Notes: generated from the letters alone by a model not told the origin. Positions 37,469-45,835 are shown, counted from the stretch's first letter. The stretch is 47,659 nt of DNA from Clostridia bacterium (GCA_017549205.1 JAFYVH010000003.1:1-47659); one strand, 5' to 3'. Numbers and translations: made by a program.

Positions 37469-38824
37469 TTAATCTTTTAAAAATTCATGCATAGCTAACG
37501 CCAGAAGTTTGGCTGTTTTCATAAGGTTTTCAACTGAAATATTTTCATTATGAGAGTGAATGTTCTCCCCCTCAAACTGTCCAAAAGCCACGCCGTTAAT
37601 TGTTTGTGAAGCATAGGTGGTGGCACGCATTTCGATAACACGGCTTTTTTCATTTGTAAACGCCTCATAAATCCCGCTCAATTTTTTAACAAAATCTGAA
37701 TTTTTATCAACATAATGAGGCTCTTTAATTAACATAAACTCAACATCACACTGCATTGTGCTGCATTTTTTTTGCATTTCATTTCTGATTTGCTCACCTG
37801 AAATATCATAAGAATAGCGCGAATCGTGGAGTGTGCTCAGTTCCCCATTTTCAAAATACAGACCGGTTAATGAAAAGGTTAATAAATCCTTATTAACATT
37901 TTCGCTGATATAACTTGATGATTGCGTATATAACTCTTTTAGACCCTGTAACATCTCATCCACACCACCGTCAAACGGAAGTTTGGTTAAAATGTTAAGG
38001 AGTTTTATCGCCGCATTGTCACCCAGTCTTGGTTGTGATGAGTGGCAACTTGTTCCCTCAACGAAAATTGTAACTGCATCACCCTCACGGGTTGCTGCAA
38101 AGTTGCAGCGTTGTTTTAAAGCCGCAATTTCGTCATCTGTAACGCCGCAAATCACAGCGGTGGCTGTTCCGGGAATGATGTTAAAGGCTTCACCGCTTGA
38201 AATGCTGATGAGTCGTTTTTCGCCTGTTTGTTCAAACCTGCCTTTAATACCTGCCTTTAACATACCCCATTCGCCATATGCAATGTCATCGGCATCAGGC
38301 ACAATCATGGGCGGAAGATCTTCTTTTTTTACATAATGATCTGTGTAGTATCGAAAGCATGGGCTGCCAATTTCTTCAGCACTACCAAAATACAGACGAA
38401 TGTTTCCCTTTTTGCCTGCATGTTTGATTGCCGCAAGAGCAAATAAAGCTGCCACGCCGGCACCTTTATTATCGCTGGCGCCTCTGCCATAGATACGGTT
38501 ATCAATAACCTCAGCTTTCCACGGGTCAGTGGACCAATGCTGCGGATTTGCCTCAACAACATCTAAATGGCAGGCAACGCCCAGCTTTGCTTCCTCGTCA
38601 TTTAAATCAATGGTGACCATTTGGTTTTCATGATTGTTGCGCAAGGTAAAACCCAGCGTTTTTGCATCTTCTATCGCCTTTGACATCATGTCGGCACACG
38701 CTTTTCCATAGGGCATTTGGGCATCGTCACTCTGCTCCACAATACTGGGAATGCTAATCCATTCTGAAAGCATTTTAACCATGTTATCTTTATTATTGTC
38801 TAAAAATGCATAAACTTTCTCCAC
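37469..38824 (-). CDS. M20-family dipeptidase (Sapep/PepV-like)
   Basis: The protein is 451 aa from a GTG at 38822-38824, seven bases after GAGGAGTGG; longer starts have no ribosome site. The zinc-site motifs are visible: GVACHLDVVEANPQHWSTDP, GRGASDNKGAGVAALFAL (bridging Asp), and SAEEIGSPCFRYY with the catalytic Glu. The length and these motifs fit the PepV/Sapep group, which cleaves dipeptides in the cytoplasm. A lid/dimerisation domain is inserted at about residues 180-370. Confidence 0.9.
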   Translation of the reverse strand: MEKVYAFLDNNKDNMVKMLSEWISIPSIVEQSDDAQMPYGKACADMMSKAIEDAKTLGFTLRNNHENQMVTIDLNDEEAKLGVACHLDVVEANPQHWSTDPWKAEVIDNRIYGRGASDNKGAGVAALFALAAIKHAGKKGNIRLYFGSAEEIGSPCFRYYTDHYVKKEDLPPMIVPDADDIAYGEWGMLKAGIKGRFEQTGEKRLISISSGEAFNIIPGTATAVICGVTDDEIAALKQRCNFAATREGDAVTIFVEGTSCHSSQPRLGDNAAIKLLNILTKLPFDGGVDEMLQGLKELYTQSSSYISENVNKDLLTFSLTGLYFENGELSTLHDSRYSYDISGEQIRNEMQKKCSTMQCDVEFMLIKEPHYVDKNSDFVKKLSGIYEAFTNEKSRVIEMRATTYASQTINGVAFGQFEGENIHSHNENISVENLMKTAKLLALAMHEFLKD

Positions 38825-38865
38825 AAAACCACTCCTCAAATTCAAAAGGAAAATATTGATTTTAT

Positions 38866-38897
38866 AAGTAAAACCGCGCATAAACGCGGTTTTACTT
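38866..38897 (-). terminator. Terminator after the UDP-GlcNAc 2-epimerase gene
   Basis: Perfect 13-bp arms AAGTAAAACCGCG (38866-38878) and its complement (38885-38897) with a 6-base loop, 16 bp past the epimerase stop. A/T runs are built into the stem ends. Confidence 0.85.
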
Positions 38898-38912
38898 GTC
38901 TTTCATATGTTA

Positions 38913-40064
38913 TTAAACCAGCCAATCTGCCGGTTTTTCTTCTTTTCGACCAAAGGCGTATAAAATGGCATCAACAATGCGCTTTGATGCATTGCCATCG
39001 CCATAAGGGTTAATGGCGCGACTCATCTTGCAATAGGCCTCTTCGTCATTTAAAAGTTCCTCTGCCATTTCAAAAATCACATTTTCATCGGTTCCGGCAA
39101 TTTTAACTGTGCCGGCATAAACCGCTTCAGGTCTTTCGGTCTCTGACCGCAGAACAAGTACCGGTTTGCCCAGCGAGGGTGCTTCTTCTTGCAAACCGCC
39201 GGAGTCGGTCATGACAAAATAGCAGCGATTCATCAGGTTGTGCAATTCTTCCACATCAACAGGGTCAATTAAATGAATTTTTCCGTGACCGCCTAAAATA
39301 GCCTGCGCTGTTTCACGAACCGCAGGATTTAAGTGCATGGGATAAATCACCTGAACATCCTTGTGGGCATCTACCATACGGCGAACAGCCGTCAAAATTC
39401 TTTTTAAAGGCTCGCCCAGGTTTTCCCGTCGATGTGCCGTCAACAGAACAACGCGATCGGCAGAAAAATCAATCTTCTGCAGTGCCTCCGTTTGGAAAGT
39501 ATAATCAGGCGTAACCGTGTGGCGTACAGCGTCAATAACTGTATTACCTGTCACAAAAATCTTATCGGCAGGAACGATTTCTTTTAAAAGGTTATCACGA
39601 TTGTTTGCTGTGGGCGCAAAATATAAATCTGTCAGTGCTGTTGTCAGCTTTCTGTTCATTTCTTCAGGATAGGGTGAGTATTTATCGTAGGTTCTAAGGC
39701 CTGCTTCCACATGACCCACCTGAATTTTGCAATAAAACGCAGCCAGCGCACCGGCAAAGGTGGTGGATGTGTCTCCATGAACCAAAACAATATTGGGCGC
39801 GCTCTCGCACATCACTTTTTCAAGACCGGTCAGGGCACGGGATGTGATAGAAGACAAGGTTTGTCGCTCTTGCATAATATTCAAGTCATATTGGGGTGTA
39901 ATGGAAAACCGTTCTAAAACCTGGTCAAGCATTTGTCTGTGCTGTGCTGTTACACAAACGATGGATTCAATCTCATCACGCTTTTCTAGTTCTTTAACTA
40001 AAGGCGCCATTTTAATCGCTTCAGGCCGTGTACCAAATACGGTCATTACCTTAATCTTTTCCAT
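38913..40064 (-). CDS. mnaA: UDP-N-acetylglucosamine 2-epimerase (non-hydrolysing)
   Basis: The protein is 383 aa from the ATG at 40062-40064 preceded by TGGAGG. Motifs include TVFGTRPEAIKMAPLV at the start, VHGDTSTTFAGALAAF, VGHVEAGLRTYDKYSPYPEE and LLTAHRRENLGEPL, all standard for WecB/MnaA. It interconverts UDP-GlcNAc and UDP-ManNAc for teichoic-acid linkage units or other wall glycans. It is 29 bp after a TagO/WecA-like gene, supporting a role in undecaprenyl-linked glycan synthesis. Confidence 0.95.
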   Translation of the reverse strand: MEKIKVMTVFGTRPEAIKMAPLVKELEKRDEIESIVCVTAQHRQMLDQVLERFSITPQYDLNIMQERQTLSSITSRALTGLEKVMCESAPNIVLVHGDTSTTFAGALAAFYCKIQVGHVEAGLRTYDKYSPYPEEMNRKLTTALTDLYFAPTANNRDNLLKEIVPADKIFVTGNTVIDAVRHTVTPDYTFQTEALQKIDFSADRVVLLTAHRRENLGEPLKRILTAVRRMVDAHKDVQVIYPMHLNPAVRETAQAILGGHGKIHLIDPVDVEELHNLMNRCYFVMTDSGGLQEEAPSLGKPVLVLRSETERPEAVYAGTVKIAGTDENVIFEMAEELLNDEEAYCKMSRAINPYGDGNASKRIVDAILYAFGRKEEKPADWLV

Positions 40065-40093
40065 AGAAACCTCCATAATCAGAGAAATTCAGT

Positions 40094-41203
40094 CTACTGC
40101 TTTTCTATTTCGTCAGCTTTTTCTTCACATGCTTCTTCATTGTTATCTGCTTCGTCGCGGGTACGGCTGGTTAAGGTGAAAGCAAATAATCCAACAATAA
40201 CCACAGAAACAAGCAAAATGAGTGCACGGGTGATATCTGTTAGCAACATCACAATGGCACTGATAGCAAGCATAGCAGACAGACCATATAAAATAATAAC
40301 TGTTTTTTTATGAGAAAAACCTCTGTCAATCAAACGATGATGCAAGTGTCCTCTGTCAGGCGCCATGATGGGCTGACCTTTAAGCAAACGACGGATAATA
40401 GCAAACAAGGTATCAAAAATGGGCAAACCAAGAACCAAAAGGGGAACGGTGAAAGCCACATAGGTCTTAAAGGGACCCTGAATGGATATGCAGGCTAAAA
40501 TATAACCTAAAAATGTTGCACCTGTGTCTCCCATGAACAGTTTGGCAGGGTTAAAGTTATAAGGCAAAAAGCCAAAGCATGCGCCCGCCAAAGCCGCCGT
40601 CATAACCAAAAGTGTGATAGAAAAGCTATGTTCAATAAGTAAAACGGATAAAAGCGCAATAGCCGCAATAGACGAAACGCCGGCAGCCAAGCCATCTAAT
40701 CCATCAATGAGATTAACAGCGTTGGTCACACCTGCAATCCAGATGATGCTGCCTAAATATGAAACCCATATAGGCAGGGTAATCAATACATTGGTAAAGG
40801 GATTGGTAACCGCAAAAACCCGCACACCCAAACACACAGGAATTGCCGCTGCTATCAGCTGAATTAAAAGCTTAAGCCATGCAGAACGCGGCTTAATATC
40901 ATCAAACACGCCTAAAATGACCATGATAACGCTGCCAAGCACAATGCCAGCTAAATTCATGTTAAGTCTGCCATTTGGCAGAAAAAAATCACCAAAGCAA
41001 AGAACGCTGATTAAAAAACCATAGAAAATCGCCAACCCGCCTAACAGCGCTTTTGGCTCTTTATGCATTCTGCGGTTATCCTTAGGAACATCCACCGCTC
41101 CGATTTTAAAAGAAAGCTTTTGAGCCAGCGGTGTGGTCGCATAGGAAATAATTAAAGCAACAACAAAGGAAAATATAATAAAAATACTATTTTTTTCGTT
41201 CAT
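40094..41203 (-). CDS. Undecaprenyl-phosphate GlcNAc-1-phosphate transferase (TagO/WecA-like)
   Basis: The protein is 369 aa from the ATG at 41201-41203 after AAAGGAC. About eleven transmembrane helices are apparent. Conserved cytosolic motifs are KDNRRMHKEPKALLGGLAIF, NLIDGLDGLAAG, FMGDTGATFLGY and DRGHLHHRLIDRG, the last being the MraY/WecA family His motif. It loads GlcNAc-1-P onto undecaprenyl phosphate to start wall-polymer synthesis. The C-terminus has an unusual acidic tail (DEADNNEEACEEKADEIEKQ), probably cytoplasmic. It pairs with the epimerase downstream. Confidence 0.93.
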   Translation of the reverse strand: MNEKNSIFIIFSFVVALIISYATTPLAQKLSFKIGAVDVPKDNRRMHKEPKALLGGLAIFYGFLISVLCFGDFFLPNGRLNMNLAGIVLGSVIMVILGVFDDIKPRSAWLKLLIQLIAAAIPVCLGVRVFAVTNPFTNVLITLPIWVSYLGSIIWIAGVTNAVNLIDGLDGLAAGVSSIAAIALLSVLLIEHSFSITLLVMTAALAGACFGFLPYNFNPAKLFMGDTGATFLGYILACISIQGPFKTYVAFTVPLLVLGLPIFDTLFAIIRRLLKGQPIMAPDRGHLHHRLIDRGFSHKKTVIILYGLSAMLAISAIVMLLTDITRALILLVSVVIVGLFAFTLTSRTRDEADNNEEACEEKADEIEKQ

Positions 41204-41274
41204 TCTTTGCACGGTCCTTTCATGCTTTGGTCCAGTTAAGAATCTATTATTATATGTACTATAATTACACAAAA

Positions 41275-41303
41275 ATTATATAATGAATTTACATTTTTGT
41301 CAA
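41275..41303 (-). promoter_or_regulatory. Consensus sigma-A promoter for the tagO-like/mnaA operon
   Basis: Minus-strand TTGACA (41298-41303), 17-bp spacer, TATAAT (41275-41280), a perfect match to consensus. Immediately upstream lies an imperfect palindrome, agact-ac-agtct (41306-41317), which could bind a regulator. Confidence 0.85.
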
Positions 41304-41349
41304 GAGACTACAGTCTTGGTTCATAATTTGTTACAGAAAGTTCACGACC

Positions 41350-42048
41350 CTATTTTGACCGTTTACGCCAGGAGATAAAAGAGGCTGCTACAGCACCTGT
41401 AACAGAGGCAATGATAACCGAGAAACCGTAACTGATACAGGAAAAAACCGGCACAACTTTCAAAATCGCGCTGATGGTTGCCGCAATTAACACGGCAATC
41501 ACAACCCCTGGTGATTTTTTCATAGCCGGCACAAAAATAGCAATAAACATGCCATAAATCGCCATGCTAAGTGCCGTGATAACCGAAAAGGGCAACACCG
41601 TTCCCGCTACAGCACCTAAAACTGTGCCTAAAGCCCAACCAATATAAGGGATTATAATCAATCCATACATGTACGACGGGCACACCTCATCCTGTGTCGA
41701 GGCTACCGCAAAAATTTCATCGGTAATAAAAGCACCCAAAAACAACCTCTTGCCCGTTGAAAAGCCACTGTCAACTTTTTGCGATAAAGATATAGCCATT
41801 AAAGAATAACGCAAATTAATAACCAGTTGCACCAAAGCCATCTCAAGCAAGGCCCCGCCGGTAGCAATAACAGCAATGCCTGCCGCCTGCCCTGCTGATG
41901 TTAAATTTGTCATAGACATCAAAACCGCCGTCAAAGCCTGCATGCCGCTGCTCACTGCCGTAATGCCAATGCCCACAGACACCGATAGGTAACCTAATCC
42001 AATGGAAATTCCATCTTTTAGGCCCTGTCTGAACTTTTTCTTTTTCAT
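41350..42048 (-). CDS. azlC: AzlC-family branched-chain amino acid exporter subunit
   Basis: The protein is 232 aa from the ATG at 42046-42048, seven bases after GGAGGT; an ATG two codons earlier abuts the ribosome site. It is hydrophobic with about six to seven helices. The family core FRQGLKDGISIGLGYLSVSV and the LINLRYSLMAISLSQK and FLGAFITDEIFAVAS segments are diagnostic. AzlC normally works with the small AzlD protein to export leucine-like amino acids, but no azlD is adjacent here. Confidence 0.88.
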   Translation of the reverse strand: MKKKKFRQGLKDGISIGLGYLSVSVGIGITAVSSGMQALTAVLMSMTNLTSAGQAAGIAVIATGGALLEMALVQLVINLRYSLMAISLSQKVDSGFSTGKRLFLGAFITDEIFAVASTQDEVCPSYMYGLIIIPYIGWALGTVLGAVAGTVLPFSVITALSMAIYGMFIAIFVPAMKKSPGVVIAVLIAATISAILKVVPVFSCISYGFSVIIASVTGAVAASFISWRKRSK

Positions 42049-42076
42049 TGACATTACCTCCCTGTTTTAATTTCGC

Positions 42077-42113
42077 AAAAAAGCCGAAGCAACAAAACCG
42101 TTGTTGCTCCGGC
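42077..42113 (-). terminator. Rho-independent terminator after yebC
   Basis: The 13-bp stem GCCGAAGCAACAA / TTGTTGCTCCGGC has one mismatch. On the minus strand it is followed by TTTTTT (42077-42082). It lies 8 bp past the yebC stop. Confidence 0.92.
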
Positions 42114-42121
42114 AATCTGAT

Positions 42122-42850
42122 TTATTCTTCCCAGTTGTGATATACATTTTGAACATCGTCGTTGTCTTCAAGCATATCAATCAGTTTGTTCATAAATGTA
42201 ATGTCTTTCTCGTCAGTAAGAGACACTGTTGTCTGAGGAATTTTTTCAACCTCTGCGGATGCAAAGGCATATCCTTTTGCATCTAAACCGTCACGCACTG
42301 CAGCAAAATCTGCGGGCTGACACATAATTTCAAAGCAGCCCTCTTGTGCTGAAAAATCTTCAGCACCGGCATCTAAAGCATCCATCATCACGGTGTCTTC
42401 ATCCAGGTTGCCCTCTTCATTATCGATGATGATAACACCCTTTTCATCAAACATAAAGCTTACGCAACCGGTTTGACCTAAATTGCCGCCAAACTTATCA
42501 AAATAATGGCGAACCTCACCGGCTGTTCTGTTTCTGTTATCGGTTAAGGTTTCTACAATCACAGCAACGCCGCTGGGACCATAACCTTCATAGGTGATTT
42601 CTTCATAGTTAGCTGAACCCAACTCACCGGATGCTTTTTTAATGCAGCGCTCAATGTTATCATTGGGCATGTTGTTAGACCGTGCTTTTGCAATAACATC
42701 CTTCAGCTTGCCGTTTGATTCAGGATCGGGACCTCCTGCTTTAACAATAACGGTAATTTCACGACCAAGCTTTGTAAAAATCTTAGCCTTTTTAGCGTCA
42801 CTTTTTTCTTTTTTGTGTTTAATGTTTGACCATTTGGAATGACCTGACAT
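42122..42850 (-). CDS. yebC: YebC/PmpR (TACO1) family protein
   Basis: The protein is 242 aa from the ATG at 42848-42850. The start [20 protein letters not shown] is diagnostic, and the ORF extension upstream is not needed. The motifs [26 protein letters not shown] and [11 protein letters not shown] follow. Members are described as transcriptional regulators and more recently as translation helpers at proline-rich or slow sequences. A terminator follows directly, so it is a single-gene unit divergent from spoVAE. Confidence 0.95.
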   Translation of the reverse strand: MSGHSKWSNIKHKKEKSDAKKAKIFTKLGREITVIVKAGGPDPESNGKLKDVIAKARSNNMPNDNIERCIKKASGELGSANYEEITYEGYGPSGVAVIVETLTDNRNRTAGEVRHYFDKFGGNLGQTGCVSFMFDEKGVIIIDNEEGNLDEDTVMMDALDAGAEDFSAQEGCFEIMCQPADFAAVRDGLDAKGYAFASAEVEKIPQTTVSLTDEKDITFMNKLIDMLEDNDDVQNVYHNWEE

Positions 42851-42869
42851 TGTTTTACCACTCCCAATT

Positions 42870-42899
42870 ACATATAATGATTTAATTTTGTATATACTA
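42870..42899 (+). promoter_or_regulatory. Possible sigma-G-type promoter for spoVAE
   Basis: ACATA (42870-42874), 18 bp, TATACTA (42893-42899) resembles the forespore sigma-G pattern (GMATA-N18-CATnHTA) with one mismatch in each box, and sits 31 bp before the spoVAE ATG. spoVA genes are sigma-G dependent in Bacillus. The AT-rich setting makes a chance match possible. Confidence 0.35.
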
Positions 42900-42929
42900 T
42901 GTATCATCTTCAGACAAAAGGATGATTAC

Positions 42930-43286
42930 ATGCAATATCTTTGGACTTTTTTAGTTGGTGGTACCTTGTGCGCCGTTGCGCAGGTGCTGATTGACAAATG
43001 CAAACTGACACCTGCCAGAATTTTGGTTATTTATGTTTCCGCCGGAACTTTTTTAACCCTTTTTGGCTGGTATGAACCTTTAGTTAAGCTTGCTGGTGCC
43101 GGTGCAACCGTTCCCCTGACCGGATTTGGTTACACGCTGGCAAAAGGCGTTTCTAAAGCTGTTAGTGAAAAGGGACTGCTCGGCGTATTAACCGGCGGCA
43201 TCACAGGTGCCGCAGCGGGCATCACCGCAGCCATTGTGTTTGGCTACATCATTGCCCTTCTCTTTCAACCAAAGCCGAAAAAATAA
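42930..43286 (+). CDS. spoVAE: Stage V sporulation protein AE (SpoVAEb-type)
   Basis: The protein is 118 aa from the ATG at 42930 after AAAAGGATG, the normal length for SpoVAEb. It has three to four transmembrane helices and the signature KLTPARILVIYVSAGTF, followed by GAGATVPLTGFGYTLAKGV, with EKGLLGVLTGGITGAAAGI near the end. SpoVA proteins form the channel moving dipicolinic acid into the forespore and out on germination. Usually it sits with spoVAC and spoVAD; here it stands alone between yebC and radC. Confidence 0.93.
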   Translation: MQYLWTFLVGGTLCAVAQVLIDKCKLTPARILVIYVSAGTFLTLFGWYEPLVKLAGAGATVPLTGFGYTLAKGVSKAVSEKGLLGVLTGGITGAAAGITAAIVFGYIIALLFQPKPKK

Positions 43287-43289
43287 TCA

Positions 43290-43961
43290 CTACAAAAGAC
43301 CCATATCCGCCATACTGTAATACTGATTGCCCGAAACAATAATGTGGTCAATCACATGCACATTAATTGCTTTTAAAGCTGCAATCAGCTGTTCTGTTGC
43401 AATTTTATCCCCTTCCGAAGGAAGTGGCGAACCATTGGGATGATTATGGGCAAAAATCACATATTGTGCTTTTCGTTTCAGCACCTCTTCTACCACAACA
43501 CGAGGATAAGCCGGCACTTCATTAATGGTGCCTTTTGCTAATCTGCCCTGATAGAAAACACGCTTATTAGAATCAACACAAATAATGTGAAACTCTTCCA
43601 AAGCTTTTCCAATAAAGAGATTAATAGCATATTGACCGGCTAAATCGGTTGTAGCAAGGGTGATGTTCCGACTCCATTTAACCTGATTATAAGCACGGCA
43701 AAGATGCGGAATCATACTAAGCAGAAAAGCGCTGCTTTCACCAACACCAGGAATCTTTTTCAACTCTTTTGGGTCGGCATCCATTACATTTGCAATATTG
43801 CCAAATTCACTGATAAGGTCGTGGGCAATAGGGTTTGTATCCCGACGGGCATTGGTGCTGTATAAAAGCAATTCTAAAATCTCATGTTGTGCAAAATATT
43901 CAAAACCGCCATCTTGCAAAAACCGGTCCTTCATGCGCTTGCGGTGACCATCATGTCGCAT
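43290..43961 (-). CDS. radC: RadC family protein (JAB/MPN domain)
   Basis: This 223-aa protein has an N-terminal helix-hairpin-helix (LKKIPGVGESSAFLLSMIP) followed by a JAB/MPN domain with the metalloprotease-like motif FAHNHPNGSPLPSEGD (His-X-His ... Ser ... Asp) intact. The family is widespread. The early DNA-repair assignment is doubtful and the enzyme activity is not established. It converges with spoVAE (3-bp gap) and shows no terminator hairpin between them. Confidence 0.93.
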   Translation of the reverse strand: MRHDGHRKRMKDRFLQDGGFEYFAQHEILELLLYSTNARRDTNPIAHDLISEFGNIANVMDADPKELKKIPGVGESSAFLLSMIPHLCRAYNQVKWSRNITLATTDLAGQYAINLFIGKALEEFHIICVDSNKRVFYQGRLAKGTINEVPAYPRVVVEEVLKRKAQYVIFAHNHPNGSPLPSEGDKIATEQLIAALKAINVHVIDHIIVSGNQYYSMADMGLL

Positions 43962-44012
43962 AGCCGTCGCTCCTCATTTGCATCAAATGCGTTATATCAG
44001 TTACCAGCCTGA

Positions 44013-44588
44013 TTATTTCAAGTTGCGGCTGCCAGGCTTTACAACAGACACACCGGCTTTGCACAGAGGACAATCCTCAGGTTCAAAAGAAACAACATCG
44101 ATAGAAATTACAGATTCTAAAGGCACACCAAAATCAATTTTGCCACCTGTGCGGTCAACAACCACGCCAACGCCAATAACTTCGCCGCCCTGTGCACGAA
44201 CCAAATCAATAACCTCACGAACGCTGCCACCGGTTGTAACAACATCTTCTACAACTAATACTCTCTGCCCCGGTTCAACAGTGAAACTGCGGCGCAAGGT
44301 CATGGCACCATTTTCGCGTTCTGCAAAAATGTTTCTAACGCCTAAATGACGGGAAACTTCATAGCTCATAGAAATGGCACCGATAGCGGGACCAATAACA
44401 AGCTCTACATTCTTATCTTTGAACTTCGCTGCTAAATCTGCGCACAGTTCTTCGCTATAACGGGTATCCTGAAAAATTTTAGCACATTGCAGATATTTAT
44501 CAGAGTGGCGTCCAGAGGTTAATTGAAAATGTCCCTCCAGCAAAACACCTGCTTCTTTTAAAATTTCCATAACTCGTTCTCTTGTCAT
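44013..44588 (-). CDS. pyrE: Orotate phosphoribosyltransferase
   Basis: The protein is 191 aa from the ATG at 44586-44588, nine bases after AAAGGAC; a TTG three codons upstream is less likely. The PRPP-binding loop VLVVEDVVTTGGSVREVID and the FQLTSGRHSDKYLQCA N-terminus are diagnostic for PyrE. It joins orotate to PRPP to give OMP, the substrate of PyrF encoded at 7731-8648. It is separated from the main pyr operon and I see no PyrR-type hairpin before it. Confidence 0.95.
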   Translation of the reverse strand: MTRERVMEILKEAGVLLEGHFQLTSGRHSDKYLQCAKIFQDTRYSEELCADLAAKFKDKNVELVIGPAIGAISMSYEVSRHLGVRNIFAERENGAMTLRRSFTVEPGQRVLVVEDVVTTGGSVREVIDLVRAQGGEVIGVGVVVDRTGGKIDFGVPLESVISIDVVSFEPEDCPLCKAGVSVVKPGSRNLK

Positions 44589-44707
44589 AAATTTCAAGTC
44601 CTTTCTGTCGCAAAAAGCAACAATAATTCTTCTTTTATATTGTACATGTTTTTATTATAAATTTCAAGATTAATTTTAAACTATTGGCAGAATTGCAGAA
44701 AATTGAA

Positions 44708-44772
44708 TATACTGTAGTATAAAGTCGAAATGTCAATATAATCAGGTATAATCAATTAAGGCGCACGGCGCC
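44708..44772. promoter_or_regulatory. Palindromes in the pyrE/DUF3343 divergent region
   Basis: TATACT-GT-AGTATA (44708-44721) is a perfect inverted repeat that could be an operator. A minus-strand TTGACA (44731-44736) lies next to it but is poorly spaced to any -10. Two TATAAT boxes on the plus strand (44737-44742, 44747-44752) lack clear -35 partners. GGCGC-ACG-GCGCC (44760-44772) forms a short hairpin right before the DUF3343 ribosome site. Confidence 0.35.
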
Positions 44773-44787
44773 GGAACAGGAGGGCTT

Positions 44788-45051
44788 ATGGAAACCGCAC
44801 TCATTGCGTTTTCTTCCTCAACCACGGCAAACCGGCTCAGAAAACTGGCTGTTTCAGAAGGGCTTTCCAATGTGACCTTGCTGCAAACACCAAAGTCTAT
44901 CAGCCATAATGGCTGCACCTATTCTGTCAAGTGTTCCTTGCATATTCTGCCTACACTTCTGGATTTGGCAGATGCATATAACATCAAGCACGGAAATGTT
45001 TACCGAGAGGTTGTCGATACAGCAGGAAGAAAATTTTATCAAAAGCTGTAA
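44788..45051 (+). CDS. DUF3343 small protein (putative Se/S carrier-like)
   Basis: This 87-aa protein follows a strong AGGAGG. It has the DUF3343 pattern: an N-terminal ALIAFSSSTTANRLRKL strand-helix unit, then LLQTPKSISHNGCTYSVKC with Cys residues in the usual place, and a C-terminal helix. The family is small, thioredoxin-unlike, and loosely tied to sulfur or selenium handling; the biochemical role is not established. It has its own terminator. Confidence 0.75.
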   Translation: METALIAFSSSTTANRLRKLAVSEGLSNVTLLQTPKSISHNGCTYSVKCSLHILPTLLDLADAYNIKHGNVYREVVDTAGRKFYQKL

Positions 45052-45060
45052 TCTGCCTCA

Positions 45061-45099
45061 TCATGTCCTCTTTCCCTCGGGATTGAGGGCATGATTTTT
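45061..45099 (+). terminator. Terminator after the DUF3343 gene
   Basis: The 10-bp stem TCATGTCCTC / GAGGGCATGA (one G-U pair) is followed by TTTTT, 9 bp after the stop codon. The loop of 14 bases is long but the stem is good. Confidence 0.8.
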
Positions 45100-45116
45100 A
45101 TCTGCTAATCGACTCT

Positions 45117-45147
45117 AAAAACGGCTCCGCAAAATTATGCGGAACCG
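45117..45147 (-). terminator. Terminator after the AbrB-like gene
   Basis: The 10-bp stem CGGCTCCGCA / TGCGGAACCG with one mismatch is followed on the minus strand by TTTTT, 27 bp past the stop. Confidence 0.88.
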
Positions 45148-45174
45148 CAGAATTATAAGTCGTGATTATTCTTC

Positions 45175-45414
45175 TCAGTCTTTCAGTTCTTCCATGCACG
45201 CAGGACAAATGTTGCGACCTTTGAAAAGAAAAACATCGTTTGAATTGCCGCAAAATATACATGCCGGCTCATATTTTCGCAAAACAATGGTGTCACCGTC
45301 TACATAAATTTCCAGTGCATCTTTTTCTGCTATATCCAAAGTTCTTCTAAGCTCAATCGGCAAAACGATTCTTCCCAGCTCATCAACTTTTCTGACAATG
45401 CCCGTCGACTTCAT
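45175..45414 (-). CDS. AbrB/SpoVT-type DNA-binding regulator with zinc ribbon
   Basis: The protein is 79 aa from the ATG at 45412-45414, six bases after GGAGAT. Residues 1-47 form a swapped-hairpin AbrB domain (STGIVRKVDELGRIVLPIEL). The C-terminal part has two CXXC pairs, Cys52/Cys55 and Cys70/Cys73, likely binding zinc. Such short AbrB-plus-ribbon proteins are common in Clostridia and presumed to be transition-state or developmental regulators. Targets are unknown. The gene has its own promoter and terminator. Confidence 0.88.
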   Translation of the reverse strand: MKSTGIVRKVDELGRIVLPIELRRTLDIAEKDALEIYVDGDTIVLRKYEPACIFCGNSNDVFLFKGRNICPACMEELKD

Positions 45415-45452
45415 CTCTTTATCTCCTTTTTCATTAACTACCATTTGCCATT

Positions 45453-45481
45453 ATCATATCATAAATCCCATAAATCGTCAA
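45453..45481 (-). promoter_or_regulatory. Promoter of the AbrB-like gene
   Basis: Minus-strand TTGACG (45476-45481), 17-bp spacer, TATGAT (45453-45458), about 38 bp before the ATG. Confidence 0.65.
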
Positions 45482-45615
45482 GTGAAAACAAAATTTTTAA
45501 TGTTTCTTTTCGGGTTAAAAAGAAAAAGGTTGTCAAGGCCTTAAAAACATTTTTTATTTTTGTCCGAGCCGATAACTGTGACAAAAAATTTTTTTGAAAA
45601 ACAAGAAAAAAATTG

Positions 45616-45644
45616 TTGACAGACCGCGTTTCGTGTGCTATAAT
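45616..45644 (+). promoter_or_regulatory. Promoter of tRNA-Thr
   Basis: TTGACA (45616-45621), 17-bp spacer, TATAAT (45639-45644): perfect consensus, 21 bp before the mature tRNA 5' end. Confidence 0.92.
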
Positions 45645-45665
45645 AGTTTTCGTTGTAAACGACTC

Positions 45666-45741
45666 GCTGGTGTAGCTCAATCGGTAGAGCAGCTGATTTG
45701 TAATCAGCAGGTTACAGGTTCAAGTCCTGCCACCAGCTCCA
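45666..45741 (+). tRNA. tRNA-Thr (anticodon UGU)
   Basis: The acceptor GCTGGTG pairs with CACCAGC, with discriminator T and encoded CCA. The D arm is GCTC..GAGC. The anticodon stem GCTGA/TCAGC has loop TTTGTAA, anticodon TGT. The T arm carries GGTTCAAGTCC. All four helices close, and the 76-nt length is normal. Confidence 0.97.
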
Positions 45742-45770
45742 AACTTTTATTTAAAAAGTTAAAAAAAGGA

Positions 45771-45799
45771 TTGACAGACTGCATATTTTGTGGTACACT
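45771..45799 (+). promoter_or_regulatory. Promoter of tRNA-Tyr
   Basis: TTGACA (45771-45776), 17-bp spacer, TACACT (45794-45799), 36 bp before the tRNA. So tRNA-Tyr need not depend on read-through from tRNA-Thr. Confidence 0.82.
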
Positions 45800-45835
45800 C
45801 TTTGAGTCGGTGGTCAATTACAATCAACATTATAT

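Noticed and set aside
44707..44736. pyrE promoter with TTGACA at 44731-44736 and TATATT
   Set aside because: Spacing is 19 bp and the -10 is ambiguous, so I did not list it as a separate promoter.
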